This document shows positions 19,015 through 35,119 of a stretch of DNA of 64,000 nucleotides, one piece after another. The notes under the pieces are model-generated. The model did no database searches. It saw only the letters and a list, made by a program, of their open reading frames with translations, and was not told the DNA's origin. Within the stretch, counting starts at the first letter, position 1, and the number at the start of each line of letters is the position of its first letter. Both the position numbers and the translations under genes were made by a program. Source of the stretch: Mycolicibacterium arabiense (lineage in GTDB: Bacteria; Actinomycetota; Actinomycetes; Mycobacteriales; Mycobacteriaceae); assembly GCF_010731815.2 (NCBI RefSeq), contig NZ_AP022593.1:5270001-5334000 (forward strand). Direction: 5' to 3'.

Positions 19015-19691
19015 GCCGCCGCGACGAGGACGAGCCAGAGCATGCTGAACAGCAGCGTCACGGCGCCGACGATGATCCCCGCGAGGGCCAGGCCCCGGCC
19101 GGACTCGCCGCTCACCTTGATCTGGTTGATCGCGACGACGCCGAGGATGATGCCCGCGATCGAGCCGATGCCGCAGAGCGACACCACGGACGCGACCAGT
19201 GAGGCAATGGCCAACGCGTTCGTCTTCGTGGGCTGCGCGCCGTAGGCGGGATAGCTGGGAGCGCCGTAACCCGGAGCCCCGTAACCGGGTGCGCCATAGC
19301 CTGGCGCGCCATAGCCGGGCGGCGGATACCCGGGCGGCGGACCGTAACCGGGGGCGGCGCCGTAGGGCGGGGGAGGCGGGTAGTTGCCCGGGGTGCCGTA
19401 CTGCGGCGGCGCCTGCTGGCCGAACTGCGACTGGCCGAACTGCGGTTGGCCGTACTGCGGTTGGTCGTACGAGGGCTGCTCGTAGGAGGGCTGGTCGTAG
19501 CGAGGCTGCTCATACGACGGCGGCTCGTAGGAGTTCGCGTACGCAGGCGCCGAGTCGCCGGAGTCCTGCTCGTCCGGTCGCGGGGTGTCCTCGATGGGGG
19601 GCGATTCGTAGCCCTGGGGAGCCGGTTCCGACCCTCCGGCGCCCGAGTCGGGTGACGACGTCTGACCTGGGTTCGAGTCCTCACTCGTCAT
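19011..19691 (-). CDS. DUF4190 membrane protein paralogue with tandem YxQP and YGAPG repeats
   Basis: 226 residues from the ATG at 19691; the frame upstream is non-homologous. The long N-terminal region has tandem Tyr-Glu/Asp-Gln-Pro and then Tyr-Gly-Ala-Pro-Gly units, followed by two membrane segments (NALAIASLVASVVSLCGIG and AGIIVGAVTLLFSMLWLVLV). It is clearly paralogous to the downstream gene, with which it is translationally coupled. Such Tyr/Pro tails probably form disordered cytoplasmic interaction surfaces. No enzymatic motif is present. Confidence 0.85.
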   Translation of the reverse strand: MTSEDSNPGQTSSPDSGAGGSEPAPQGYESPPIEDTPRPDEQDSGDSAPAYANSYEPPSYEQPRYDQPSYEQPSYDQPQYGQPQFGQSQFGQQAPPQYGTPGNYPPPPPYGAAPGYGPPPGYPPPGYGAPGYGAPGYGAPGYGAPSYPAYGAQPTKTNALAIASLVASVVSLCGIGSIAGIILGVVAINQIKVSGESGRGLALAGIIVGAVTLLFSMLWLVLVAAA

Positions 19692-19809
19692 GGATCCAAA
19701 CCTAGCGCACCGCCGATACCGAGTGTTCGACGCGCTTTCGGGGCACGATGAGCCATGCCGGTGCGTTGTCGTGAGAGACGCGAACTCACTTCTTCTCGAG
19801 GAGACGAAC

Positions 19810-20310
19810 ATGACCAGCCCGCTTCAACCAGGACAGAAGCAGGGACGTGGAATGCCCCCAGCACTACCGACCCCGCCGAAGGGATGGCCGATCGGGTCGT
19901 ACCCCACCTACGCCGAAGCGCAACGGGCAGTCGACTACCTGTCGGACCAGCAGTTTCCCGTGCAGCAGGTCACCATCGTCGGCGTCGACCTCATGCAGGT
20001 GGAACGGGTCACGGGCAGGTTGACGTGGCCGCGCGTGCTCGGCGGCGGTGCGCTGACCGGCGCCTGGCTGGGTCTGTTCATCGGTCTGGTGCTCGGCTTC
20101 TTCAGCCCGAGCCCGTGGGGGTCGCTGATCGCGGGCCTGGTCGCCGGTGTGTTCTTCGGCTTGATCACCTCGGGCCTACAGTACGCAATGGCGCGCGGCA
20201 CAAGGGATTTCAGCTCGACGATGCAGCTCGTCGCCGGACGCTACGACGTCCTGTGTGACCCGCAGGCCGCCGAGCAGGGGCGGGATCTGCTGGCGCGCTT
20301 GACTATCTGA
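19810..20310 (+). CDS. General stress protein 17M-like membrane protein (Rv1234-like)
   Basis: 166 residues, ATG at 19810 with GAGGAGA upstream. An N-terminal GSP17M-like domain (GSYPTYAEAQRAVDYLSDQQ, then VTIVGVDLMQVERVTGRLTW) is followed by two membrane segments (LTGAWLGLFIGLVLGFF and LIAGLVAGVFFGLITSG) and a C-terminal repeat of the alpha/beta fold. An in-frame extension to 19690 is unlikely because the ribosome-binding site favours 19810. It is divergent from the DUF4190 pair. Biochemical function is unknown. Confidence 0.85.
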   Translation: MTSPLQPGQKQGRGMPPALPTPPKGWPIGSYPTYAEAQRAVDYLSDQQFPVQQVTIVGVDLMQVERVTGRLTWPRVLGGGALTGAWLGLFIGLVLGFFSPSPWGSLIAGLVAGVFFGLITSGLQYAMARGTRDFSSTMQLVAGRYDVLCDPQAAEQGRDLLARLTI

Positions 20311-20357
20311 CGGGTGTCGCGGCGGTCGCCGCGCGCCAAGTCTCAGGTCACGATTAG

Positions 20358-22839
<2,482 letters not shown>

Positions 22840-22843
<4 letters not shown>

Positions 22844-23676
22844 ACGAACGAGCTGGCGCCGGTCGCGCCACGGGCTGGGTCGTCGTCAACGTCCTGGTCG
22901 TGCTGTACGCCCTGATCCCCGTGCTGTGGATCCTGTCGTTGTCGCTCAAGCCGACGTCGAGTGTCAAGGACGGCAAGCTCATTCCCGCCGAGGTGACGTT
23001 CGACAACTACACCGCGATCTTCCAGGGCAACGTGTTCAGTTCGGCGCTGGTCAACTCGATCGGCATCGGACTGATCACCACCGTGATCGCCGTCGTCATC
23101 GGCGGGATGGCCGCCTACGCGATCGCGCGGCTGGCGTTCCCCGGCAAGAAACTGCTCGTCGGCGTGGCGCTGCTGATCGCGATGTTCCCCCAGATCTCGC
23201 TGGTGACACCGATCTTCAACATCGAGCGCGCCGTGGGCCTGTTCGACACGTGGCCCGGCCTGATCATCCCCTACATCACGTTCGCGCTGCCGCTGGCGAT
23301 CTACACCATGTCGGCGTTCTTCAAGGAGATCCCATGGGATCTGGAGAAGGCCGCCAAGATGGACGGGGCCACGCCCGCGCAGGCCTTCCGCAAGGTGATC
23401 GCACCGCTGGCGGCGCCGGGCATCGTGACCGCGGCGATCCTGGTCTTCATCTTCGCGTGGAACGACCTGCTGCTGGCGCTGTCGCTGACCGCGACCGAGC
23501 GGGCTATCACCGCGCCGGTGGCGATCGCGAACTTCACGGGCAGTTCGCAATTCGAGGAGCCGACGGGGTCGATCGCGGCCGGTGCCATGGTGATCACCGT
23601 GCCGATCATCATCTTCGTGCTCATCTTCCAAAGACGTATCGTCGCCGGGCTCACGTCCGGTGCGGTGAAGGGGTAG
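22840..23676 (+). CDS. sugB: Trehalose ABC importer permease SugB
   Basis: 278 residues with six membrane segments of the MalG type. The EAA loop is [27 protein letters not shown] near residue 180. It starts inside the sugA stop and is followed after 2 bp by sugC. It is the second half of the trehalose translocation pore. Confidence 0.95.
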
Positions 23677-23678
23677 TC

Positions 23679-24851
23679 ATGGCCGAGATCGTGTTGGACC
23701 GGGTGTCGAAGAGCTACCCTAATGGCGCGACGGCGGTGAAGGAACTGTCGCTGACGATCGCCGACGGCGAGTTCATCATCCTGGTCGGTCCGTCGGGTTG
23801 CGGTAAGTCGACCACGCTGAACATGATCGCCGGGCTCGAGGACATCAGCTCCGGCGAGTTGACGATCGGTGGCGAGCGGGTCAACGAGAAGGCGCCCAAG
23901 GACCGCGACATCGCGATGGTGTTCCAGTCCTACGCGCTGTACCCGCACATGACGGTGCGGCAGAACATCGCCTTCCCGCTGACCCTGGCCAAGGCGTCGA
24001 AGGCCGACATCGCCGCCAAGGTGGAGGAGACCGCCAAGACGCTGGACCTGACCGAGTTGCTGGACCGCAAGCCCGGGGAGTTGTCCGGCGGTCAGCGGCA
24101 GCGGGTCGCGATGGGGCGCGCAATCGTGCGCAACCCCAAGGCATTCCTGATGGACGAGCCACTGTCGAACCTCGACGCCAAGCTGCGCGTGCAGATGCGC
24201 TCGGAGATCGCCCGGCTGCAGAACCGCCTGAACACGACCACCGTCTACGTCACGCACGATCAGACCGAGGCGATGACGCTCGGTGACCGCGTGGTCGTGA
24301 TGCTGGCAGGCGTCGCGCAGCAGATCGGCACGCCCGAGGAGCTGTACAACCGGCCCGCGAACCTGTTCGTCGCAGGGTTCATCGGCAGTCCGGCGATGAA
24401 CTTCTTCCCCGCCACCCTGACCGACGTCGGCGTGCGGCTGCCCTTCGGCGAGGTGACGCTCACCCAGGAGGCGTCCGACCTGCTGCGCAAGCACCCCAAG
24501 CCGGCCAACGTGATCGCGGGCCTGCGGCCGGAGCACCTCGACGATTCATCGCTCATGGACACCTACGCGCGCATCCGAGCGCTGACGTTCGAGGTGACCG
24601 TCGACCTCGTCGAGTCGCTCGGCGCGGAGAAGTACGTGCACTTCCACACCGAGGGCGAAGGCGCCCGGGCCAGCCAGCTCGCCGAGCTGGCGGTCGAATC
24701 CGGCGGTGCCGACAACGAATTCACCGCCCGGGTGTCGACCGAGTCGAAGCTCGTGGCACGGCAGACGGCGGAGTTGGCGTTCGACACCTCGCGGCTGGTG
24801 CTCTTCGACGCCGACTCGGGCGTGAACCTGTCGATCCCGCCGGCAGCGTGA
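23679..24851 (+). CDS. sugC: Trehalose ABC importer ATPase SugC
   Basis: 390-residue sugar-type (MsmK/UgpC) ATPase. Walker A is GPSGCGKST near residue 37, the Q-loop is in [11 protein letters not shown], the signature is LSGGQRQR, Walker B is [15 protein letters not shown] and the switch His is in VTHDQTEAM. The C-terminal ~130 residues form the regulatory TOBE/OB domain of MalK-like proteins. The ATG at 23679 is two bases after the sugB stop. Its stop overlaps a SUFU-domain gene, extending the operon beyond the four known genes. Confidence 0.95.
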   Translation: MAEIVLDRVSKSYPNGATAVKELSLTIADGEFIILVGPSGCGKSTTLNMIAGLEDISSGELTIGGERVNEKAPKDRDIAMVFQSYALYPHMTVRQNIAFPLTLAKASKADIAAKVEETAKTLDLTELLDRKPGELSGGQRQRVAMGRAIVRNPKAFLMDEPLSNLDAKLRVQMRSEIARLQNRLNTTTVYVTHDQTEAMTLGDRVVVMLAGVAQQIGTPEELYNRPANLFVAGFIGSPAMNFFPATLTDVGVRLPFGEVTLTQEASDLLRKHPKPANVIAGLRPEHLDDSSLMDTYARIRALTFEVTVDLVESLGAEKYVHFHTEGEGARASQLAELAVESGGADNEFTARVSTESKLVARQTAELAFDTSRLVLFDADSGVNLSIPPAA

Positions 24852-25438
24852 GCGACGTTCTCACAGCGGTTCGGGCGCGACTGCGCGAACACTTCGCCGC
24901 CGCGGGCGTGACGGGCGACCCCGTCGGGGCGAACGTGACGTTCCTGGGCGCGGAGCCGATGGAGGTGCTGAGGTTCGGCGCCGACTCGGACGGCGTCTAT
25001 CACTATGTCTCCGTTGGCTGTTCGCGGCACCCGATGATGGATCCGATGGAGTTCGTTGCGGACACGTCGACCGGCCCGCGCGCCGAGGTGGTGCTCTCCC
25101 AGCGCGGGCCCACCCCGGCCGGGTTGGCCAAGTCGATCGCCGTGGTGGCGTCCACGCCATCGATCGAGGGGGTGATCCTGGTCGAGGATGCGTTGATCGA
25201 CCTGGAGACGCCGCTGTGGGAGGGCGCCCCGTTCACCGCGGTGCTGTTGGGGCGCAGCGACATCGACGACGTAGACGTCGACGGGGATCATCCGGTGACG
25301 GTGCTGTCGGCGACGCCGATCACCGCGACCGAGGCGGCGTGGGTGCGGCTCAAGGGAGCCGAGGCGATGCGCGAGGCGTGGCTCACCGACGGCGTGGACG
25401 TGCGCGATCCGCGACGCCGCGCCGCCAGCCCCAGCTGA
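24848..25438 (+). CDS. Suppressor-of-fused (SUFU) domain protein
   Basis: 196 residues from a GTG that overlaps the sugC stop (GTGA). The sequence matches the bacterial SUFU-like fold: [16 protein letters not shown], then [22 protein letters not shown] and late [23 protein letters not shown]. Bacterial SUFU proteins are cytosolic and known mainly as presumed immunity or interaction domains; no toxin partner is visible. Coupling to the trehalose importer suggests co-expression, but the function is not known. Confidence 0.82.
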   Translation: MSDVLTAVRARLREHFAAAGVTGDPVGANVTFLGAEPMEVLRFGADSDGVYHYVSVGCSRHPMMDPMEFVADTSTGPRAEVVLSQRGPTPAGLAKSIAVVASTPSIEGVILVEDALIDLETPLWEGAPFTAVLLGRSDIDDVDVDGDHPVTVLSATPITATEAAWVRLKGAEAMREAWLTDGVDVRDPRRRAASPS

Positions 25439-25514
25439 CCAGTTGCCGAACGTCGGTTACCGCCACGGTTTTCGCGCCGCAGCGTGACACAATCCAACAC
25501 TCGGCGAGAGCCGC

Positions 25515-26618
25515 CTACAGCCAGTGGTTGCGCCGGAAGGTGAAATACAGCGTGGTGCACACGGTCAACATCAGCAAGAGCACCGCCGGATAGCCCCATA
25601 CCTGTTTGAGTTCCGGCATGTGTTCGAAGTTCATCCCGTATATGCCCGCGATCGCGGTCGGGACGGCGGCGATCGCGACCCACGCCGAGATCTTGCGCAT
25701 GTCGGTGTTCTGCTGCATCGAGACCTTGCCGACCGCTGCCTGCACCAGTGAGCTGAGCACCTCGTCGTAGCTGGCGATGCGGTCGGACGCCTTCATGGTG
25801 TGGTCGAGCACGTCGCGCATGTACCGCCGGACCTCCTTGGAGACGAGGTCGTTGTAGTCGGTGCCCATGCGCTCGAGGTCCTTGGCCAGTGGGCTGACCG
25901 CGCGGCGCAGTTCCACGACCTCGCGCTTCATCAGGTAGATGTGCTCGATGTCGGTGGCGCTGTCGGGGGAGAAGACGTTCTCCTCCATCGCGTCGATGTC
26001 GTTCTCGACCAGGTCGGTGACGTCGAGGTAGGAGTCGACGACGTGGTCGGCGATCGCGTGCATCACCGCGTACGGGCCCAGCCGACAGTTCGAGGGCGCG
26101 CTGTCCATGTGCTTGCGGACGCTCGCGAGGCCGCCGTGGTCGCCGTGGCGGACCGTGACGACGAAGTCGCGGCCGACGAAGATCATGATCTCACCGGTCT
26201 CGACGATCTCGCGCACCTTGGCCATCGACTCGTGCTCGACGTAGTTCACGGTCTTGAGGACCAGGAACAGCGTGTCGTCGTAGCGTTCGAGCTTCGGCCG
26301 CTGATGGGCGTGCACGGCGTCCTCGACGGCGAGCTCGTGCAGGTCGAAGACGTCGGCCACCGCCTGCATCTGATGGTCGTCGGGCTCGTGCAAACCGATC
26401 CACACGAAGGCAGGCACACCCGAGGCCTCCAGTTCGCGGACCTTCGCCAGAGCACCGCCGTGGGTGTACTTGCCCGGCAGCCGTGCCCCGTCGGCGTACA
26501 CGCCGCAGTCGACCATCGCGCGGGCGACCGGCACGTGGATGGAGTGGAAGTCGGCTTCAGCGGGACGGCGGGCGGACGCCTTGAGCACCGAGGGCTGCAG
26601 CGCGCGGAACGACGGCAT
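25515..26618 (-). CDS. corA: CorA-family Mg2+/Co2+ transporter
   Basis: 367 residues, matching the M. tuberculosis Rv1239c length, with start at 26618 (MPSFRALQPS). A large cytosolic funnel domain is followed by two C-terminal membrane helices; the first ends in the ion-selectivity motif GMNF (YGMNFEHMPEL). The ICNMT... family helix is seen as MQQNTDMRKISAWVAIAAVP. Pentameric channel for divalent cations. It is divergent from the malic enzyme gene, which itself needs Mg2+ or Mn2+. Confidence 0.95.
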   Translation of the reverse strand: MPSFRALQPSVLKASARRPAEADFHSIHVPVARAMVDCGVYADGARLPGKYTHGGALAKVRELEASGVPAFVWIGLHEPDDHQMQAVADVFDLHELAVEDAVHAHQRPKLERYDDTLFLVLKTVNYVEHESMAKVREIVETGEIMIFVGRDFVVTVRHGDHGGLASVRKHMDSAPSNCRLGPYAVMHAIADHVVDSYLDVTDLVENDIDAMEENVFSPDSATDIEHIYLMKREVVELRRAVSPLAKDLERMGTDYNDLVSKEVRRYMRDVLDHTMKASDRIASYDEVLSSLVQAAVGKVSMQQNTDMRKISAWVAIAAVPTAIAGIYGMNFEHMPELKQVWGYPAVLLLMLTVCTTLYFTFRRNHWL

Positions 26619-26737
26619 CGCCAGGTCCCCTCTCCGTGGTGTGCGCCCCTGGTCGGGCGCCGAAATGATACGCCTGTCAGCTGGCAGTGGCGTGCTCACG
26701 AGCCGGGAGAGCACCGGGGTGAGATGTCAGGGTGCAG

Positions 26738-26750
26738 TAACCTGACGCGG
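26738..26750 (+). promoter_or_regulatory. Putative leaderless -10 of the malic enzyme gene
   Basis: TAACCT (26738-26743) lies seven bases before the GTG at 26751. No Shine-Dalgarno sequence precedes that GTG and no clear -35 is seen. It supports 26751 over the ATG at 26724 as the start. Confidence 0.4.
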
Positions 26751-27953
<1,203 letters not shown>

Positions 27954-27957
27954 GCCC

Positions 27958-28791
27958 TTGACTCGCCGGCTGGTCGTCGCGCTCGTCGCGCTGCTGATCG
28001 CCGGATGCAGCGGCGGGTCGGCGCCCCCGTCGATCGCGGTCGGCGCGACCGACGACCCCCAGTCCGCACTGCTGGCCCAGCTCTACGCCGCGGCGCTGCG
28101 CTACTACGGCAGCCCCGCACACGTGGAGACCAGCGACGACCCGGTGGGCGACCTCGACACCCGTGACGTGCTAGTGGCCCCCGGGCTGACCGGCCGGCTG
28201 TTGACGCGCTTCGACCCGAACTCCACCGCCCGCGCGCCCGAGCAGGTGTACCGGGCGATGATCGGCGCGCTGCCCGAGGGCATCGCGGCAGGCGACTACG
28301 CCCAGTCCGCCGACGACGGACCGGCCGTCGCGGTCACCGAGCAGACGGCCGAGGCGTGGGGTGGCAGTGACGTCACGGCGTTGGCCAGGACGTGCGGGCG
28401 CCCAAATGCCGGCGCGGTCGTCGGCGCCGTCACGCCGCGCGCGGTCGGGTCCTGCCGGCTGCCCGAGCCGCGCGAATTCCGTGATCAGACAGCACTGTTC
28501 GCTGCGCTCCAGTCCGGCCGCATCGACCTGGCGTGGACGTCCACGGCGGCCGCGGACGTCCCGGACTGGGCGGTGGTGCTCACCGACCGCACCTCGCTGA
28601 TCCGGGCGGAGAACGTCGTGCCGCTGTACCGGCGCAACGAACTGACCGAGCAGCAGGTGCTAGCGCTCAACCAGATCGCAGGCGAACTCGACAACGGAGC
28701 ACTGGCCGACATGCTGCGTCAGGTGGGCGACGGCAAGGACCCGGCCGCGCTGGCCGGAGACTGGCTGTCGTCACACCCGCTGGGCCACTGA
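27958..28791 (+). CDS. ProX/OpuAC-like substrate-binding lipoprotein
   Basis: 277 residues from a TTG at 27958, 4 bp after the malic enzyme stop, with GGGAG upstream. The N-terminus TRRLVVALVALLIAGCSGG is a lipoprotein signal with lipobox IAGC. The rest resembles glycine-betaine/choline-binding proteins (VGATDDPQSALLAQLYAAALRYYG, ILTD-type ending VPLYRRNELTEQQVLALNQI). No transporter permease or ATPase is next to it, so its uptake partner, if any, is elsewhere. Confidence 0.82.
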   Translation: MTRRLVVALVALLIAGCSGGSAPPSIAVGATDDPQSALLAQLYAAALRYYGSPAHVETSDDPVGDLDTRDVLVAPGLTGRLLTRFDPNSTARAPEQVYRAMIGALPEGIAAGDYAQSADDGPAVAVTEQTAEAWGGSDVTALARTCGRPNAGAVVGAVTPRAVGSCRLPEPREFRDQTALFAALQSGRIDLAWTSTAAADVPDWAVVLTDRTSLIRAENVVPLYRRNELTEQQVLALNQIAGELDNGALADMLRQVGDGKDPAALAGDWLSSHPLGH

Positions 28792-28810
28792 CCCTCCGGG
28801 CGGCTTCGGG

Positions 28811-29641
28811 TCAGTGCGAGTTGGGCAGCGCCTTGGCGATGACGCCGGCGAACAGCTTCTGGTAGCCGGAGCCGGTCAGGCGCACGATGAGGTCGAGTGC
28901 CTTGGCGTCGTTGCCGATCAGGACCCGCGCCTTGTTCTTGCGGACGCCGTCCATGATGATCTGCGCGGCCTTCTCCGGTGACGTGCTGGCCAGCTTCTTG
29001 TCGAACGTCTTCGCGAGTTCGTCGACGTCGATGCCCTCGGCGGCCGTCATGTTGCGCGCGATGCCGGTCTTGATGCCGCCCGGGTGGATGGTGGTGACCT
29101 TGACCGGATGCTTGGCCAGCGCCATCTCCTGGCGCAGCGCCTCGGTGAACCCGCGGACGGCGAACTTGGCCGCGTTGTACGCCGCCTGGCCGGGCACCGA
29201 GAAGATGCCGAAGATGCTCGACACGTTGATCACGTGCCCGTCGCCGGACTCGATGAGGTGGGGGAGGAACACCTTGGTCCCGTTGACGACACCCCAGAAG
29301 TCGACGTCCATGACGCGCTCGATGTCCTTGAAGCCGCTGACCTCGACGTCGCCCGCGAACGCGATGCCGGCGTTGTTGTAGATCTGGTTGACCTTGCCGA
29401 AGTGGGCCTTGACGGCGTCGGCGTACAACTCGAAGGCCTCGCGCTCGGTGACGTCGAGCCGGTCGGCCTTCACCGGGGCGCCGATCGCCTTGATGCGCTC
29501 CTCGGTGACGGCGAGGCCCTCGATGTTGACGTCGCTGATCGCGACCTTGGCGCCCGACCGTGCCAACTCGATGGCCAGGGCCTGGCCGATACCCGATCCG
29601 GCGCCCGTGACGACCGCGACCTTGCCCGCGAAGCCCTCCAT
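28811..29641 (-). CDS. Short-chain dehydrogenase/reductase (Rv1245c-like)
   Basis: 276 residues, classical SDR. VVTGAGSGIGQALAIELA is the cofactor-binding loop, NNAG the core motif, VINVSSIFGIF the Ser region, and YNAAK the catalytic Tyr-Lys pair. The ATG at 29641 has GGGAG upstream. The Asp in ISDVN after beta strand 2 suggests NAD(H) preference. The substrate is unknown. A small TCGAC/GTCGA inverted repeat (29665-29678) lies just upstream and could be an operator. Confidence 0.92.
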   Translation of the reverse strand: MEGFAGKVAVVTGAGSGIGQALAIELARSGAKVAISDVNIEGLAVTEERIKAIGAPVKADRLDVTEREAFELYADAVKAHFGKVNQIYNNAGIAFAGDVEVSGFKDIERVMDVDFWGVVNGTKVFLPHLIESGDGHVINVSSIFGIFSVPGQAAYNAAKFAVRGFTEALRQEMALAKHPVKVTTIHPGGIKTGIARNMTAAEGIDVDELAKTFDKKLASTSPEKAAQIIMDGVRKNKARVLIGNDAKALDLIVRLTGSGYQKLFAGVIAKALPNSH

Positions 29642-29747
29642 GCGTACTCCCTCGTCTCGCTTATTCGACTCGTGTCGAGCATAGACAGTACCGGCGGTAT
29701 CGCCGAAAGCGGGTAACGGATCCGCGCCGGGGTGCGAAGGACAGTCC

Positions 29748-30122
29748 ATGAAGCGCATCCCCAAGGCGACGACAGCGTCGCTGGCAGTGTCCGCAGGTCT
29801 GATCGCGGGCGCGACGTTCCTGGCCACCCCGGCGCACGCCGATCCGGGGGCCGATGCCTTCGTAGGAGCGCTCAGTTCGGCCGGTCTCGGTGGCATCGAT
29901 CCGGCCACCGCAGTGTCGGTTGGCCAGTCCGTCTGCCCGATGCTGTCGGAACCAGGTCAGCAGATGGCCGACGTCGCGGCCGGCGTCTCGGACGCACTGG
30001 GCCGACCGCTCGGCCCCGCGACCATGTTCACCGGCATCGCCATCTCGATGTTCTGCCCGGCCGCCGTGACCTCGCTGGCCAACGGGCAAAACCCCATCCC
30101 GTTCGGGCTTGCGGGGTTCTGA
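29748..30122 (+). CDS. Secreted DUF732-type protein
   Basis: 124 residues with a Sec signal peptide (KRIPKATTASLAVSAGLIAGATFLATPAHA, likely cleaved after AHA). The mature ~95 residues begin DPGADAFVGALSSAGLGGIDP and contain two Cys (VCPML and MFCPA), the mycobacterial DUF732 pattern. An AAGGA sits upstream of the ATG. Function is unknown. It ends before a strong stem-loop shared with the convergent kgd gene. Confidence 0.83.
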   Translation: MKRIPKATTASLAVSAGLIAGATFLATPAHADPGADAFVGALSSAGLGGIDPATAVSVGQSVCPMLSEPGQQMADVAAGVSDALGRPLGPATMFTGIAISMFCPAAVTSLANGQNPIPFGLAGF

Positions 30123-30134
30123 CACACCGAATTT

Positions 30135-30180
30135 CTGCGTGAGGGTCGCCGGACCCGGCAGGCTGGCGACCCTCACGCAG
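30135..30180. terminator. Bidirectional stem-loop, 16-bp perfect arms
   Basis: CTGCGTGAGGGTCGCC (30135-30150) pairs exactly with 30165-30180 around a 14-base loop. It lies between the convergent DUF732 and kgd stops. There is no T-run, as usual in mycobacteria. It probably terminates both transcripts. Confidence 0.8.
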
Positions 30181-30187
30181 CATCAAC

Positions 30188-34051
<3,864 letters not shown>

Positions 34052-34227
34052 GGCAGCTGTCGCCTCGATTCCTCTGCCATTGCAATCGAGCACGTGCCCG
34101 CTTGCGTCTGTATGCGGTATGGCCCACCCTTGCGCCGCCTTCCAGGCTATCCCTCGCACACCTGGCAGACCACGGCAACGGTCTTATGGTCGTTGTGGTC
34201 TCCGACGGACGGCCCGTGCGCGGGTTG

Positions 34228-34989
34228 TCACTGCTTCGGTGCGGGCAGCACGTGCAGCGTCGACTGCCAGCGCGGCGGCGGTGCGCCGAACGCGACACGG
34301 GCGTTGTCGACGATCTTCTTGCCCATCATTCGGTTGCCGACACCACCGACCACAGCGCCCACCCCGACCGGCAGCATCTTGCCGAACGCGATCGCTCCAC
34401 GCTTGAGCGTGTAGCGCTTGACGAAGTACTTCAGCAGCCGGGAGTTCAGCTGCGACACCGCGGGCAGCGGGAGCTGCGCGGCGCCGTCGGCCAGCCAGGC
34501 GCCCTTGGTGCGTCCCGGGCCGACCAGGTCCATCACGGCGTGCCTGCCGTCCTCGCCCACCAGCACCGCCAGGACCAGTGCGCGCCGCCGCTCGCGGTGC
34601 TCGGCGGGGATGCCGTGCACCTCGGCGACCGCGAGCACGAAGACGGCGGTGGCCTCCAGGAACACCACGGTCTCGCCGGCGACGGCGGACATGGCGACGA
34701 GCGTGCCGACGCCGGGGAACGCCGCGGCGGAACCGACTGCGGCGCCGCTGGCCATCACGGCCGCGAGGTAGTGCTTCTCGAGCCTGGCCACGATCTGGTC
34801 GGGCGTCGACTCCGGATCGGCATCACGCAGGCGTTGGACGTAGGCCCGCACCGCGGGAGCCTGCACCCGTGCGCCGCGTTCGATGATCGCCGAGAGGGCC
34901 TTGACGGCCGCGCTCGGATCGTCGTCGTTCTCGTGGCCGGTGGCTGGCAGCTGCCGGCCCTTGGCGCGGAATCCAGCACCCATGCTCAT
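34228..34989 (-). CDS. Conserved membrane-associated protein (Rv1249c-like)
   Basis: 253 residues, ATG at 34989. It has a charged N-terminal helical part (DPSAAVKALSAIIERGARVQ, TPDQIVARLEKHYL) and two hydrophobic helices (AAVMASGAAVGSAAAFPGVGTLVAM and ETVVFLEATAVFVLAVAEVHGIP). A glycine-rich stretch near the end (FGKMLPVGVGAVVGGVGNRM) recalls the EcsC family. No catalytic motif can be named. It lies upstream of kgd on the same strand. Confidence 0.8.
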   Translation of the reverse strand: MSMGAGFRAKGRQLPATGHENDDDPSAAVKALSAIIERGARVQAPAVRAYVQRLRDADPESTPDQIVARLEKHYLAAVMASGAAVGSAAAFPGVGTLVAMSAVAGETVVFLEATAVFVLAVAEVHGIPAEHRERRRALVLAVLVGEDGRHAVMDLVGPGRTKGAWLADGAAQLPLPAVSQLNSRLLKYFVKRYTLKRGAIAFGKMLPVGVGAVVGGVGNRMMGKKIVDNARVAFGAPPPRWQSTLHVLPAPKQ

Positions 34990-35119
34990 CGCCTCCTGTG
35001 TGCGATCGCGGAATCCTCAGGTTAACGAACGGCACCCCGCCCAGCGTGCCCGGTGGTGACGGCGGTCACTTTGGGCAGGCTCGGGAAGAAATGAGTCGTG
35101 CGCGTTGCTAAAGAGTTCC

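Noticed and set aside
25800..26750. Long open frame antisense to corA continuing in frame into the malic enzyme gene
   Set aside because: High-GC antisense frame; its translation is His/Val/Asp-rich with no family match, while corA on the other strand is intact. The real gene starts near 26751.
34052..34159. Longer N-terminus for kgd
   Set aside because: The added residues are not conserved in the family; the GTG at 34051 gives the known [10 protein letters not shown] start.
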